In this document: positions 24,434-33,411 of the stretch, piece after piece
Numbering within the stretch: the first letter of the stretch is position 1
Layout: the number at the start of each line of letters is the position of its first letter
Assembly (NCBI GenBank): GCA_017441385.1
Contig: JAFRXY010000043.1
Span: 1 to 64,000 of the forward strand
Direction of reading: 5' to 3'
DNA from: Clostridia bacterium
Lineage (GTDB): Bacteria > Bacillota > Clostridia > Oscillospirales > Acutalibacteraceae
DNA length: 64,000 nucleotides
Notes under the pieces: generated by a model
What the model was told of the DNA's origin: nothing
What the model saw: only the letters and a program-made list of their open reading frames with translations
Databases searched by the model: none
Program-made: the position numbers and the translations under genes

Positions 24434-26008
24434 TTATGCAAGTCCGGCTTTCTTGAGGTTTCTGTTGTGTTCCGCAAGCGTGGCGGCAGCATAGAAGTTG
24501 CCCTTTGCGTCGGAGCAGAAGTAATAGTAATTGGTCTTATCGTGATACAGCACCGCTTCAATGGAGTCAATACTGGGATTGCAGATCGGGCTGGGCGGAA
24601 GTCCTTTCAGACGGTAGGTGTCGCATATACCCTTGTTGTTGCTGATCCAGTCGTCCTTTTCCGCCTGCGTGAGCTTATCGGAGGCCTGAAGCTCCTTCTT
24701 GGTGGAATAGGGATACCAGCGGGTCGCGTCAGACTGGAGTTTGCCGCCTGTACCCTTGCTGTTATGAAGTCGGTTGTAGAACACCGAGGCAATGATCATT
24801 CTCTGATCCGAAACGCTTGCCTCGCGCTCGACAATGGACGCAAGAGTAATCACTTCGTCCATCGACATGCCGATCTTATTGGCTTGCGCTTCATAATCCG
24901 CCGTCCAGTGCTTCTCGTACTCGTTAAGCAGGCGGTTGATGGCGTTGACGGAGCCTTCGTTAAGGTAGAAGTTGTAGGTATCGGGGAATAGGAATCCTTC
25001 CACCTTATAGGTGCGCTTTTTGTTTTTAGTATTCACGTTTTTCATAAATTTCTGCGTGAAGGTAACCTCACTTGCGCTCTTGAGGAAAGCCTCCGCTTCA
25101 CAAACGCCGTTGTCTTCCATCAGCACGGCAATCTGCTGAACATTGAGTCCTTCAGGAATGGTGACGGTAATGGTGCTCTTGTCAGCGCCCGCCGGACGTC
25201 TCAGCTTCTGGAGTATCTGGTTGTAGTCGGACTTGGAATTGATGGTGAAAGTGCCCGCTTTGAAGCCGGTTGACTTCTTGGAAAACTTGGCATAGGTCTT
25301 GAAGAAGAAGGGATAATCAACCACATCGTTGTCGTCCAGCAGACGGGTCACTTCATCAAGATCGGCACCCTTCGGCACATCAATGACAATGTCGGTTTCG
25401 TCCTTGACAAGGGCGAACATATCGTTGACTCCCACAATCAGGTAGTATGACAGAAGGATAGATATGGAAAGCACGGCGGCGGAATAAACCAGCGCGATCA
25501 TACAGCCGCGGTTGCGCTTGCGGATGGATTTCTGCTTGCTTCTCATCTGCTTGGGAGCCAATACGCTGTCGTCCTCGATCTGGTATGTATCGCCCATGCT
25601 GCCCGTCACAACGCGCTTTGCGGTGGCGGGATTGAGTTCCTCGCGGGTCTTTTTCTTGCGTGCGGCAGGCGAACCCACCTTGCTGCGCTGCGGCTGCGCA
25701 ACCGCCCTTCTGGCTGCGGTCATTTCTTTTCTGGCAGCTTCGGCGTCAAAGTAATCGTCCTCGGAAATGTCTACATGAAATCCTCCGGAGCGGTCTGAAG
25801 CGCTGCCGGATACAGAATGCATTTCGTCGGTGTATCTGCCCACAGCGGATTGCCTTGAAGACTTCCGGCCGCTGTCCGGATAGGAGCCCGAATTTCTTCC
25901 TCCGGACTGCTGGGAGCTTCTGGATCCGCTGCCTGCTCCGGAGCCTGCGGATGTGTGGCGGCTGTTGTATGCTCCGTCGTTGTCAATTCCTCTGTAATTG
26001 TCACTCAT
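24434..26008 (-). CDS. mltG: Endolytic murein transglycosylase MltG (YceG-like)
   Basis: This 524-aa membrane enzyme cuts nascent glycan strands and sets their length. A disordered Ser/Gly/Arg-rich cytoplasmic part of about 168 residues comes first. A membrane segment (about 169-194) and the YceG domain follow. LASIVEREA carries the catalytic Glu, and QSDATRWYPYS and GLPPSPICNPSIDSIEA are family motifs. The long cytoplasmic part makes it larger than the usual 340-380 residues and could be a partner-binding or phosphorylation region. The start at 26008 has AGGGGG nine bases upstream. It is the last gene of the DJ-1/cyclo-ligase/mltG run. Confidence 0.92.
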   Translation of the reverse strand: MSDNYRGIDNDGAYNSRHTSAGSGAGSGSRSSQQSGGRNSGSYPDSGRKSSRQSAVGRYTDEMHSVSGSASDRSGGFHVDISEDDYFDAEAARKEMTAARRAVAQPQRSKVGSPAARKKKTREELNPATAKRVVTGSMGDTYQIEDDSVLAPKQMRSKQKSIRKRNRGCMIALVYSAAVLSISILLSYYLIVGVNDMFALVKDETDIVIDVPKGADLDEVTRLLDDNDVVDYPFFFKTYAKFSKKSTGFKAGTFTINSKSDYNQILQKLRRPAGADKSTITVTIPEGLNVQQIAVLMEDNGVCEAEAFLKSASEVTFTQKFMKNVNTKNKKRTYKVEGFLFPDTYNFYLNEGSVNAINRLLNEYEKHWTADYEAQANKIGMSMDEVITLASIVEREASVSDQRMIIASVFYNRLHNSKGTGGKLQSDATRWYPYSTKKELQASDKLTQAEKDDWISNNKGICDTYRLKGLPPSPICNPSIDSIEAVLYHDKTNYYYFCSDAKGNFYAAATLAEHNRNLKKAGLA

Positions 26009-26028
26009 TACTGTAACCCCCTGTAGTT

Positions 26029-26658
26029 TCAATTGCTTCTGATTCTGCCGTTTCTTGGGCGAATATCGTTGCAAAGACGCAGATATTTCTCGGTAATAAG
26101 GCGATCGACCGGCCGGTCAAATCTGCCGTGCGGCAGCTTGTACTGAACGCAGGCGCTGTAGCACAGTCCCACCGTCCAGCCGTTGTACCGCGACAGAAAT
26201 CTGTCGTAGTATCCCTTGCCGTACCCCAGACGGTAACCCCATCTGTCAAAGGATAGTCCCGGCACAATGCAGATCGGCCTTCCGGTAAAGTCATAGATTC
26301 TGCCGGGATCCGCCTCCGGTTCACGCACTCCGAATGTCCTCGGCTTAAGCTCATCAAGAGATTCGATAAAATAAAAATCCATCTCCCGCGTGCCGTCAAT
26401 GCATCTCGGACAAGCCACACGTTTGCCGTCGGTCAGAGCCGCGGTGATTATTGTTTCGGTATTTACCTCAATACCGGTTGAAACATAGGTCAGTATCACA
26501 TCGCTGCGGGTATAGGACGTGCTGTTAAGAAACGAATCCGTTATCAACCCGTCCATGGACTGCTTGACAGCAGGGTCAAGCTCGGAGCGCATACGCTTGA
26601 TACTTTGTCTGAGACCGGTTTTAACGCACCGTATATCTTCCTTCATGTAATCATTCAC
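26029..26658 (-). CDS. 5-formyltetrahydrofolate cyclo-ligase
   Basis: This 209-aa enzyme uses ATP to turn 5-formyl-THF into 5,10-methenyl-THF, returning it to the active folate pool. The ATP and substrate motifs are present: RGDVILTYVSTG-like block (SDVILTYVSTGIEVNT), IVPGLSFDRWGYRLGYGKGYYDRFL near residue 130, and a KLPHGRFDRPVD-x-LITE end. The start is GTG, overlapping the DJ-1 stop codon as GTGA; an ATG four codons later is possible. mltG begins 20 bases downstream. Confidence 0.92.
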   Translation of the reverse strand: MNDYMKEDIRCVKTGLRQSIKRMRSELDPAVKQSMDGLITDSFLNSTSYTRSDVILTYVSTGIEVNTETIITAALTDGKRVACPRCIDGTREMDFYFIESLDELKPRTFGVREPEADPGRIYDFTGRPICIVPGLSFDRWGYRLGYGKGYYDRFLSRYNGWTVGLCYSACVQYKLPHGRFDRPVDRLITEKYLRLCNDIRPRNGRIRSN

Positions 26659-27194
26659 GGCTGATACACCGCGTCGGAAACAGCCGTGGCTTTTTCCGGC
26701 CCCATCAGCACATTGACCAGCTCACAACCGAAATTCACAGCGTAACCCGCGCTCTTCGCGGTGGTGATGCCGTCGTCGGTGATGACCGGTTTATCGGAAA
26801 CCTTGCGGCAGTTCAGCTCGCTCTCATAGCCCGGGAAACAGGTGGCGTATCTGCCTCTAAGATAGCCGTTGTGTCCCAGAATCGAAGGCGCCGCGCAGAT
26901 CGCCGCGATGTGTATGCCGTTTTCCCAGCAGTATTCCAGCGCCGCCTGAACGTACTCGGATTTTTCCAGATTCAGCGTACCCGGCATTCCTCCCGGCAGC
27001 ACCAGCATTTCCGCGTTCGCCATGTCCATCTCCTTGGCGGTGATGTCGGCAGCCACCACGATTCCGTGAGAACCGCGAACCGCTTCCCCTGTAACGCCGA
27101 CAGTCATAACATCGGCACCGGCACGTCTGAGCATATCAACCGGCGCAAGAGCTTCGACTTCCTCGAAGCCGTCCGCAAGCATAACATAAACCAT
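26655..27194 (-). CDS. DJ-1/PfpI family protein
   Basis: This 179-aa protein has the DJ-1/ThiJ fold. LADGFEEVEALAPVDMLRRAG holds the conserved Glu, and IAAICAAPSILG holds the nucleophile-elbow Cys. The subfamily includes E. coli YajL and human DJ-1 (protein chaperone or deglycase proposals; role debated). The start at 27194 follows AAGGA by 11 bases. It is the first gene of a three-gene unit with the folate cyclo-ligase and mltG, driven by the promoter just upstream. Confidence 0.9.
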   Translation of the reverse strand: MVYVMLADGFEEVEALAPVDMLRRAGADVMTVGVTGEAVRGSHGIVVAADITAKEMDMANAEMLVLPGGMPGTLNLEKSEYVQAALEYCWENGIHIAAICAAPSILGHNGYLRGRYATCFPGYESELNCRKVSDKPVITDDGITTAKSAGYAVNFGCELVNVLMGPEKATAVSDAVYQP

Positions 27195-27232
27195 AAACTT
27201 ATCATTCCTTATCAATATGTGGATATATCTAT

Positions 27233-27260
27233 ATTATAACACTGTTCTGACATATGGCAA
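27233..27260 (-). promoter_or_regulatory. Sigma-A promoter of the DJ-1/mltG unit
   Basis: On the minus strand, TTGCCA (27255-27260), a 16-base spacer and TATAAT (27233-27238). Confidence 0.82.
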
Positions 27261-27298
27261 TAAATAAAATCAAAAAAAATTCAGTTTTTCCATATTAT

Positions 27299-28210
27299 TC
27301 AGTCAAGAGCAAGTCCGAAATAGGGTGTTCTGATACCGTCAAGCGTGGTCAGCGACACAGGATTCTTTCCGTCGTTGCGGCAGATAACGGCAAAATCGAC
27401 TATTTCGCCGAATTTCTCGAAGAAAGCATCATATACGGGAAGTCTGAAAACGAATTTTCCCGCTCTGGGATAGCTTTTCAGAATTCTGCTGAGCAGGGTC
27501 GGGGCAAAATGCTCCTTCACGATCAGCTCGGTAATGAATACCGTTCCTTCCTCAAGGCTGCAAAAGGCATAACCGAAATCGCCGCCGTAGGAAAGGGTAA
27601 TGATATGCCCGCCGGCGTGTTCGTGGCTGCTGACCGCGTATCGGAGGGCATTGCTGTCCCATATGGCGAAACCGTCCCTGTCCACCAGCATGTCGCGGCG
27701 AAAGGCATACACCTCGCTGAGTTTCATCATGGTTTCGCGCACGCTGTCAGGAACCTTCATTGCCCCCCTGCTCAGAAAGGCCAGATCGGAACGGTCGAGA
27801 TAGACAACCCGGTTCTTATAGCATTTCTCAAATCCGTAACGCCCGTAATATCTGAAAAGCCTCGGCTCCGCCGGCACTGTCACAGAATATTTCAGTTTAC
27901 GTACCTGCCCCAGCTTCTGGGCTGTTTCTATCAGTTCGCGCATGATTCCCTGCCGGCGGTAATCCGGACGGGTACAGGCGGCATAGATATACTGCGAAGG
28001 AACAAGCCCTCCATCCTCCGATATGCTCACAGGCAGCAGGTGAAGCATAGCCACCGGACGGCGTACCGTTTCGTCCACATAAACCAGACAGTTTTCCGGA
28101 ACATACCGATTTTCAAAGAAGTAGCGAATGTATTCGGTGGAATCTCCGAAGCAGGTGCGCCACAGCCTTTCCAGATCGCTTCTCATGCTGTCCTGAGGAA
28201 ATACTATCAT
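27299..28210 (-). CDS. GNAT family N-acetyltransferase
   Basis: This 303-aa protein has a GNAT domain in its first half: VAMLHLLPVSI, then YIYAACTRPDYRRQGIMRELIETA, where RRQGI is the acetyl-CoA loop. The second half is a C-terminal domain of about 150 residues as in Eis-like or YitI-type two-domain acetyltransferases. The substrate is unknown. It starts 31 bases after the DUF2156 gene on the same strand, and the pair with tmk probably forms one unit. Confidence 0.82.
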   Translation of the reverse strand: MIVFPQDSMRSDLERLWRTCFGDSTEYIRYFFENRYVPENCLVYVDETVRRPVAMLHLLPVSISEDGGLVPSQYIYAACTRPDYRRQGIMRELIETAQKLGQVRKLKYSVTVPAEPRLFRYYGRYGFEKCYKNRVVYLDRSDLAFLSRGAMKVPDSVRETMMKLSEVYAFRRDMLVDRDGFAIWDSNALRYAVSSHEHAGGHIITLSYGGDFGYAFCSLEEGTVFITELIVKEHFAPTLLSRILKSYPRAGKFVFRLPVYDAFFEKFGEIVDFAVICRNDGKNPVSLTTLDGIRTPYFGLALD

Positions 28211-28241
28211 GCAGCCGTGTCACTCCTTGTCAATGTTGGCA

Positions 28242-29162
28242 TTATAAGAGAGATGAAATATCCTCCGCGCTGAATTTCTCCAGCAGGATATCGGGATAAT
28301 AGGACAGCTTTGCCTTGCGCAGGCCTTCCTTGCCCATATCCTCCTCGCGATTGATGAATTCATAGCCCGAAAGGCGGTTCATGGCAAACTGATTGTTGAT
28401 CATGGTGTAAGCGCCGTCGAATCCGGTGTCGGCTTTTTCAAAATGGGTGACAAACACCCTGTCATTCACCGGTTCGCCAAGGGTGAAGGCAACCATCCTG
28501 CCGCCGACGCGGAGCAGTCCGCCCATCATTCCCAGATATTCAAAATATCGAAGTGCGTTCGCAATGGCTGTGTTTTCCATGCACAGCTCCACCGCCTCGT
28601 CCTGATCCTGCCCCGCGATAGCCTTTTCGAGCTGACGGGAGGCAAATTCCATACATTCGCCGGTATTCCCGGGCGTGATGTCCTCATACCGCCAGTCGGG
28701 ATAACTGCGCATGAATTTGCTGATGTGGTTGCGCTTGGCATGGAATTTTTTGCCGGCGAGATGAACGAGATGCTCCGAGCGGTAGATATAATCAAAGTCG
28801 CCCCGCTGCTCTTCAAAGGCAAATTCGCCGGGGAAGGCCGCGCGAAGCTCGTCGCACTGCCATTTTTCCGCGCAGTAAATCATAAGACGTTCCCCGCGGC
28901 TCGCCGCGTCCTCACGAAGGGCGGCGACAGCCATTTTAATATCGTACTTCTTACCCATCGGGTACATGAAGTAGGTTCCATCTTCTTCATTGAGTCCGCG
29001 TATCAGAAGGCAGTCACCTAAACGCGCCACTTCCGTGGAATACCGCCCCTTCCAGAGCCACAGCGTCGCAAAGGTACAGAAGCAGCCGAAGTATTGGGTA
29101 CCTTCAAATATTCCGTCGATCCACAGCTTGTCCTCAAGCGTGGGTTCATGAAAGTCAAGCAT
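28242..29162 (-). CDS. DUF2156 protein (phosphatidylglycerol lysyltransferase C-terminal-like)
   Basis: This 306-aa soluble protein matches the DUF2156 fold, two linked GNAT-like domains as in the soluble part of MprF. Recognisable parts are EHLVHLAGKKFHAKRNHISKF, RYFEYLGMMGGLLRVGG-type strands, FEKADTGFDGAYTMINNQFA and INREEDMGKEGLRKAKLSY near the end. MprF transfers Lys or Ala from tRNA to lipids; this stand-alone form has no membrane part, so its acceptor is not known. It lies between tmk and the GNAT gene. Confidence 0.85.
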   Translation of the reverse strand: MLDFHEPTLEDKLWIDGIFEGTQYFGCFCTFATLWLWKGRYSTEVARLGDCLLIRGLNEEDGTYFMYPMGKKYDIKMAVAALREDAASRGERLMIYCAEKWQCDELRAAFPGEFAFEEQRGDFDYIYRSEHLVHLAGKKFHAKRNHISKFMRSYPDWRYEDITPGNTGECMEFASRQLEKAIAGQDQDEAVELCMENTAIANALRYFEYLGMMGGLLRVGGRMVAFTLGEPVNDRVFVTHFEKADTGFDGAYTMINNQFAMNRLSGYEFINREEDMGKEGLRKAKLSYYPDILLEKFSAEDISSLL

Positions 29163-29183
29163 ATTCTGTCGTCCTACCGTTCG

Positions 29184-29855
29184 TTAAATCAGGCTGTCCT
29201 GTACGGCGTTCCAGATTTCATCCGCAATATCCTGAATATCTCTGGGATTCTCACCGTCGCTGCATGAGATCAAATGCCACCCCAGCTTCTGCGCCGCATA
29301 CAGAGCGGACTGCCTGCATTGGGTCTGGAATGAAAGATTCGCCTCGTGAATGTCCTTGCGGGATTCATCGCCGCTGTACCTGCCGGACATCAGCCGCTGC
29401 GACACCTGCGGCGGCATATCAAGATAAATCACCACGTCGGGCGAGGGCAGTTCCAGCAGTCTGAATTCATAATCCTCCAGCCAGCTCAGAAAATAATTCC
29501 ATTGCTCCTGCGGGAGCTTGGTCATCTGGTAGACCGCGTTGGAGGTGGCATAGCGGTCGGCGAGAATATTCACGCCGCTCTGGTAATCGCCCTGCCAGTG
29601 CTTCTTGTAGGCGGCATACCTGTCCACCGCGTAAAAGCTGGAAGCGGCATAGGCGTTGACCGCGTCGGGAGAATGTCCGAATTCGCCGGCGAGATAGCTC
29701 TTGACCAGTGAAGCGGAGGGTTCGGCGTAATTCGGGAAGGAAATATGCCGCACGGCATGTCCTTCCGCAAGCATTCTGTCTCTCAGCAGCGCCGTCTGGG
29801 TTCCCTTGCCGCTGCCGTCCAGCCCTTCCATCACGATAAGATTGTGTTTTCTCAT
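29184..29855 (-). CDS. tmk: Thymidylate kinase
   Basis: This 223-aa enzyme phosphorylates dTMP to dTDP. The P-loop is EGLDGSGKGTQ near residue 9, and DRYATSNAVYQ holds the DRY-type Arg motif. The LID region is VSQRLMSGRYSGDE, with its Arg-rich side reduced. It is slightly longer than the bacterial mean (about 210). The start ATG follows AAGGAG by ten bases. It is the first gene of a unit with the DUF2156 and GNAT genes. Confidence 0.94.
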   Translation of the reverse strand: MRKHNLIVMEGLDGSGKGTQTALLRDRMLAEGHAVRHISFPNYAEPSASLVKSYLAGEFGHSPDAVNAYAASSFYAVDRYAAYKKHWQGDYQSGVNILADRYATSNAVYQMTKLPQEQWNYFLSWLEDYEFRLLELPSPDVVIYLDMPPQVSQRLMSGRYSGDESRKDIHEANLSFQTQCRQSALYAAQKLGWHLISCSDGENPRDIQDIADEIWNAVQDSLI

Positions 29856-29880
29856 GTATCAAACACTCCTTAACCGCTTT

Positions 29881-29909
29881 ATTATATCAAATTATCCTCT
29901 GCTATACAA
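29881..29909 (-). promoter_or_regulatory. Sigma-A promoter of tmk
   Basis: On the minus strand, TTGTAT (29904-29909), a 17-base spacer and TATAAT (29881-29886). The -35 box begins right after the LysRS terminator stem. Confidence 0.78.
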
Positions 29910-29912
29910 TAG

Positions 29913-29966
29913 AAAGCGCACGAATTTTCAATCTGTTAATAAAATCAGATGAATTCGTGCGCTTTT
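29913..29966 (-). terminator. Terminator of the class I LysRS gene
   Basis: A long stem of AAGCGCACGAATT and its complement with a further CAGAT/ATCTG inner stem. T-rich sequence flanks both sides. Confidence 0.78.
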
Positions 29967-29971
29967 ATTTT

Positions 29972-31990
29972 TTACTTGATCGCTGTACCTTCCGGAACGA
30001 TATCGTCCACGAAGATCACCTGACATCCGCAGGCGTTATTGGTGGCGGCCAGCAGCATGCCGTTGCTCTGCACACCCGAAAAACGCGCCGGCGCAAGGTT
30101 GGCGACAACGATAATCTTTTTGCCGACAAGCTGTTCGGGGGTATAGTCGTGCTTGATGCTGGACACAATGACGCGCTCCTTCAATCCGTCAAAGAGGGTG
30201 AGCTTCAGGCAGTTGGCAGACTTGCGGATTTCCTGTGCCTTTACAATCTTGCAGACGCGCAGATCGATCTTGGAGAAGGTATCGATGTCGATTTCTTCCT
30301 TGATGTCGGCCACAGGGTCAGGATCGCCGTAAACCTTCTCGGGAACGGCTTCTTCCTCCACAGGGGGCTTGTCCAGCTCCTTCTCTTCTTCGGTCTGGGG
30401 GTAGGAGAAATCCAGCAGTCCGACGTAGCGCTCCGGCTCGATGGCATAGAGAAAGAGGTAAAGGCGGGGGCCTTTCTCCTTGTCGATGAGCAGCTTATAG
30501 ACGCTCTTGAAGAAAGCGCCTTGCAACTTTTTCAGCTCCTTGTCGGTCATGGCGTTCACGTCGAACACCTGCTTGGGAATGTCGTAAAGCTGCGTGTTCA
30601 GCTCGTCGAGACTGTATCCTCCCTTGGCGAGGTAGTCGTGAAGCAGCTCTATTTCCTTCTTTTCCTCGTTGGAGAGAGAATTGTAAACCTCGAAATTGCG
30701 GGTGGCGCGGAGCTTGTTGACCTGATCGGGGGCACACTGCTCCAGCCAGTACTTTGCCCTGTCGAGGCGGTCGGCAAACTGCTCGTACTTGTAAGGGGTG
30801 CCGATCTTTTCAAAGACGGTTTCCAGCATGGGAATATTGAAGTCCACAACAGACCCAAGCTGCACCAGCAGGCTCATAGGAACGGTTTCAATCGTGCGGT
30901 CGCCGATAGTGGTGTTGAACATGATGGATTTCACATAATCATCCGCAGTACCTTCCCTGACCGCGTTATACATCTTGTCGAATTCAAAATACTGCCGCAG
31001 GATGCCGTCGTCAAAGCAGAAGTCAAACGCCTTGAGCGGTTCCGTCTTGGAATAAAGCCAGAGAATGACCTCCGGCTGGTATATCTTCATCAGCGCGTCG
31101 GGGGTGAGATTCAGTCCCGAGGAGCCGGACATCTTGCCGGTCGTACCCTTGATGCCGATGAATTCGTACCCTTGGAAGATCGGCGGCTCGTAGTCGAAGA
31201 TGGCCTTGGAAATCTCCTTGCTGGTGTCGTAGCTGCCGTTGACGGTGGCGTGATCCTTTCCGCCGGGTTCAAAGTCAACGCCCTCATACATCCAGCGCAT
31301 CGGCCAGTCGATCTTCCACGCCAGCTTGCAGTTGTGTTCGGTGTGGAAATTGAAGCTGCCGTGATGGCCGCACTCACATTCGTACTCGGCAGTCATGGTT
31401 TCCTCGTCGAAGGAGGTGATTTTCGTGGTGTCCTTGCCGCAGGAATGACAGTAGATACCGACCGGGAAATAGGCCTCTCTCTCCCCTTCCTGCGCATCCT
31501 GCGTGCGGTGGCTGTCGAGAATGTCGAATATCTCGCCGCGGTGCCGGATGGCGTGAAGGACGTATTCGGTATATTTGCCGCTGCGGTACATCTCCGACTG
31601 ATAGCGGTAATCCATTTCTATGCCGAATTTTTCAATAGAGGTCATAAATTCCTTCTCGAAATATTCCGCGTAGTTTGCCGCATCAGAATCGGTAAAAGGA
31701 TTTTTGACATCGACATAGGGCTTTCCTATGTACTTTTCAAAATCGCTGTCCACCTTGGCGACGTTGACCGGCACCTTTCTCAGCCGGTCAAATTCATCCC
31801 ACGAAAAGAGCAGTCTTGCCTTTTTGCCCTTTGCTCTGAGAGCACGGACAACAAAGTAGCTGGTAGCGATATCGCGGAAATTGCCGATATGAATCGAGCC
31901 GGAAGGACTGATACCCGCCGCGCAGACGTATTCTTGCTTATCGGGGTTGCGCTCGATAATGCGCTGTGCTATTTCTTCTGACCAATGCAT
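29972..31990 (-). CDS. lysK: Class I lysyl-tRNA synthetase with C-terminal tRNA-binding domain
   Basis: This 672-aa enzyme charges tRNA-Lys. It is the class I (archaeal-type) LysRS, unrelated to the common class II LysS. The HIGN signature is at about 34-37, GGKDHATVNGSYDTSKEI marks the LysRS-I substrate pocket, and GKMSGSSGLNLTP is the KMSKS-type loop at about 286. CHSCG and CECGHHG are zinc-ribbon-like pairs. The last 110 residues or so (from about 562: FSKIDLRVCKIVKA, through SSIKHDYTPEQLVGK) are an EMAPII/MetG-type OB-fold tRNA-binding domain, not part of the standard 520-560 aa LysRS-I. The start at 31990 has GAGGAG nine bases upstream. It has its own promoter and terminator and no T-box. 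Confidence 0.92.
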   Translation of the reverse strand: MHWSEEIAQRIIERNPDKQEYVCAAGISPSGSIHIGNFRDIATSYFVVRALRAKGKKARLLFSWDEFDRLRKVPVNVAKVDSDFEKYIGKPYVDVKNPFTDSDAANYAEYFEKEFMTSIEKFGIEMDYRYQSEMYRSGKYTEYVLHAIRHRGEIFDILDSHRTQDAQEGEREAYFPVGIYCHSCGKDTTKITSFDEETMTAEYECECGHHGSFNFHTEHNCKLAWKIDWPMRWMYEGVDFEPGGKDHATVNGSYDTSKEISKAIFDYEPPIFQGYEFIGIKGTTGKMSGSSGLNLTPDALMKIYQPEVILWLYSKTEPLKAFDFCFDDGILRQYFEFDKMYNAVREGTADDYVKSIMFNTTIGDRTIETVPMSLLVQLGSVVDFNIPMLETVFEKIGTPYKYEQFADRLDRAKYWLEQCAPDQVNKLRATRNFEVYNSLSNEEKKEIELLHDYLAKGGYSLDELNTQLYDIPKQVFDVNAMTDKELKKLQGAFFKSVYKLLIDKEKGPRLYLFLYAIEPERYVGLLDFSYPQTEEEKELDKPPVEEEAVPEKVYGDPDPVADIKEEIDIDTFSKIDLRVCKIVKAQEIRKSANCLKLTLFDGLKERVIVSSIKHDYTPEQLVGKKIIVVANLAPARFSGVQSNGMLLAATNNACGCQVIFVDDIVPEGTAIK

Positions 31991-32023
31991 TGTTCCATTC
32001 TCCTCAAAAATCAATTAACATAT

Positions 32024-32052
32024 ATTCTACTTCAAATGGTCAAAAAAGTCAA
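32024..32052 (-). promoter_or_regulatory. Sigma-A promoter of the LysRS gene
   Basis: On the minus strand, TTGACT (32047-32052), a 17-base spacer and TAGAAT (32024-32029). The leader is only about 25-30 bases, too short for a T-box. Confidence 0.82.
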
Positions 32053-32062
32053 TATAATAATT

Positions 32063-33385
32063 TTAAAGTGTCCTGAGTCCCTTCGGATATCGGTTTTTCA
32101 GCCTGCCTCCCGAGCACTTGCCGAAGCCTGTAACGGTGTCTCCGCAGGCAACGGCGGCGTATCCTTTCAGCTGACAGTTTACAGGGATTTCCTCGCCGTG
32201 AAGGAAGGCGGCAAGTTCATGAGAATCCGGCTGTAACGACACAACGGAGCGGCATTCCTCCCCCTGTGCCGCCATAAACAGCGCGTGCGAAGGTTCTATC
32301 CGGTTCTTCATGCTCTCGCCCAGCAGCACGCCGGCACGGAGAACGCCCAAACCTTGCGTGCGGGGCAGTCCTTCCGGCAGAAGATAAAAGCTCTCCCCTA
32401 TCCTGCGGATAGGGCCGTAAGGAGACACAGTAAAACAATCACGGAAAAACTTCTCCGCGCGGTCTTCTTCCTCGGTTTGTCTGCCCGGGCGGGTTTCCCC
32501 GTAGTTTCCTCCCGCAGAATCTCCATCTTTGCGCAGTCTGGCCGCAAAATGCCCTTCTCCTCCGTCCATCGGAAATATCCTTCGGGTCAGGGTGAGGTCG
32601 TATTTTTCGCTGCGGTCAAATCCGGGGCGGCCGAACGAAACGCCGCTTGTTGCAAGGGAAAAATCCGGATGGCTGTCGAGAAACGCCGCAACGACGTCCT
32701 CGTTTTCCCGGAAGGAAAAGGTACAGGTGGAATAGACCAGCACACCGCCGTCCCGCAGGCATTTCGCCGCGCTGTCGAGAATAGCGAGCTGCCGCACCGC
32801 ACAGGCCGCGGAGTGCTCCGGCGACCAGTCGGCCACCGCCTGCGGATCCCGGCGGAACATGCCTTCTCCTGAACACGGCGCGTCCACCAGCACTTTGTCA
32901 AAGAATCCGCTCAGTCCTTCGGCCAGTCTGTCGGGGTGGGCAGAGGAAACCGAACAGTTGCGGATTCCCATTCGCTCCACATTGGAAAGAAGAATCTGCG
33001 CACGCTTGCGGATATATTCATTGCTCCAGAGCAGACCTTTTCCGTTTAGCAGAGCGGCAATCTGCGTGGACTTTCCTCCCGGCGCGGCGCACATATCCAG
33101 TACCCTGTCGCCCGGCTTCGGGTCGAGAATTGTAACGGCCGACATAGCGGAAGGTTCCTGAGAATAAATCGCCCCGGCGTGGTGCCAAGGCGAATTGCCT
33201 ATGCTGATATCCTCGGCATCAAGATAAAATCCGCTGTAGGAAAACGGACATTTGCTGAGCGGGAGTCCAAGCCTTCCGACCTCGGTCAGGTCATATTTCA
33301 GGGTGTTGACACGAATGCCCTTTCTATGCGGATCGTTCATGCAGGCTTCAAATGCATCGTATTCACCGCCCAGCATTTCCCTCAA
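32063..33385 (-). CDS. RsmF-type RNA (cytosine-C5) methyltransferase
   Basis: This 440-aa enzyme methylates a cytosine C5 in rRNA with SAM. RVLDMCAAPGGKSTQIAALL is the SAM site, VLVDAPCSGEGMF carries the release Cys, and YSTCTFSFRENE the catalytic Cys. The C-terminal half matches the RsmF/PUA-like RNA-binding region, ending GGRLKNRYPKGLRTL. The first usable start codon, a TTG at 33385, has no clear ribosome site. Codons just upstream (KLHTAFLND) still look like the family's N-terminus before a stop, so the true start is uncertain. It lies downstream of radC, folC and valS. Confidence 0.9.
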   Translation of the reverse strand: MREMLGGEYDAFEACMNDPHRKGIRVNTLKYDLTEVGRLGLPLSKCPFSYSGFYLDAEDISIGNSPWHHAGAIYSQEPSAMSAVTILDPKPGDRVLDMCAAPGGKSTQIAALLNGKGLLWSNEYIRKRAQILLSNVERMGIRNCSVSSAHPDRLAEGLSGFFDKVLVDAPCSGEGMFRRDPQAVADWSPEHSAACAVRQLAILDSAAKCLRDGGVLVYSTCTFSFRENEDVVAAFLDSHPDFSLATSGVSFGRPGFDRSEKYDLTLTRRIFPMDGGEGHFAARLRKDGDSAGGNYGETRPGRQTEEEDRAEKFFRDCFTVSPYGPIRRIGESFYLLPEGLPRTQGLGVLRAGVLLGESMKNRIEPSHALFMAAQGEECRSVVSLQPDSHELAAFLHGEEIPVNCQLKGYAAVACGDTVTGFGKCSGGRLKNRYPKGLRTL

Positions 33386-33411
33386 ATCGTTTAAAAACGC
33401 AGTGTGAAGTT

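Noticed and set aside
29957..31981. A 674-codon open frame on the plus strand
   Set aside because: It runs antisense to the whole class I LysRS gene, matches no family, and the LysRS motifs on the other strand are clear. It reflects codon bias.
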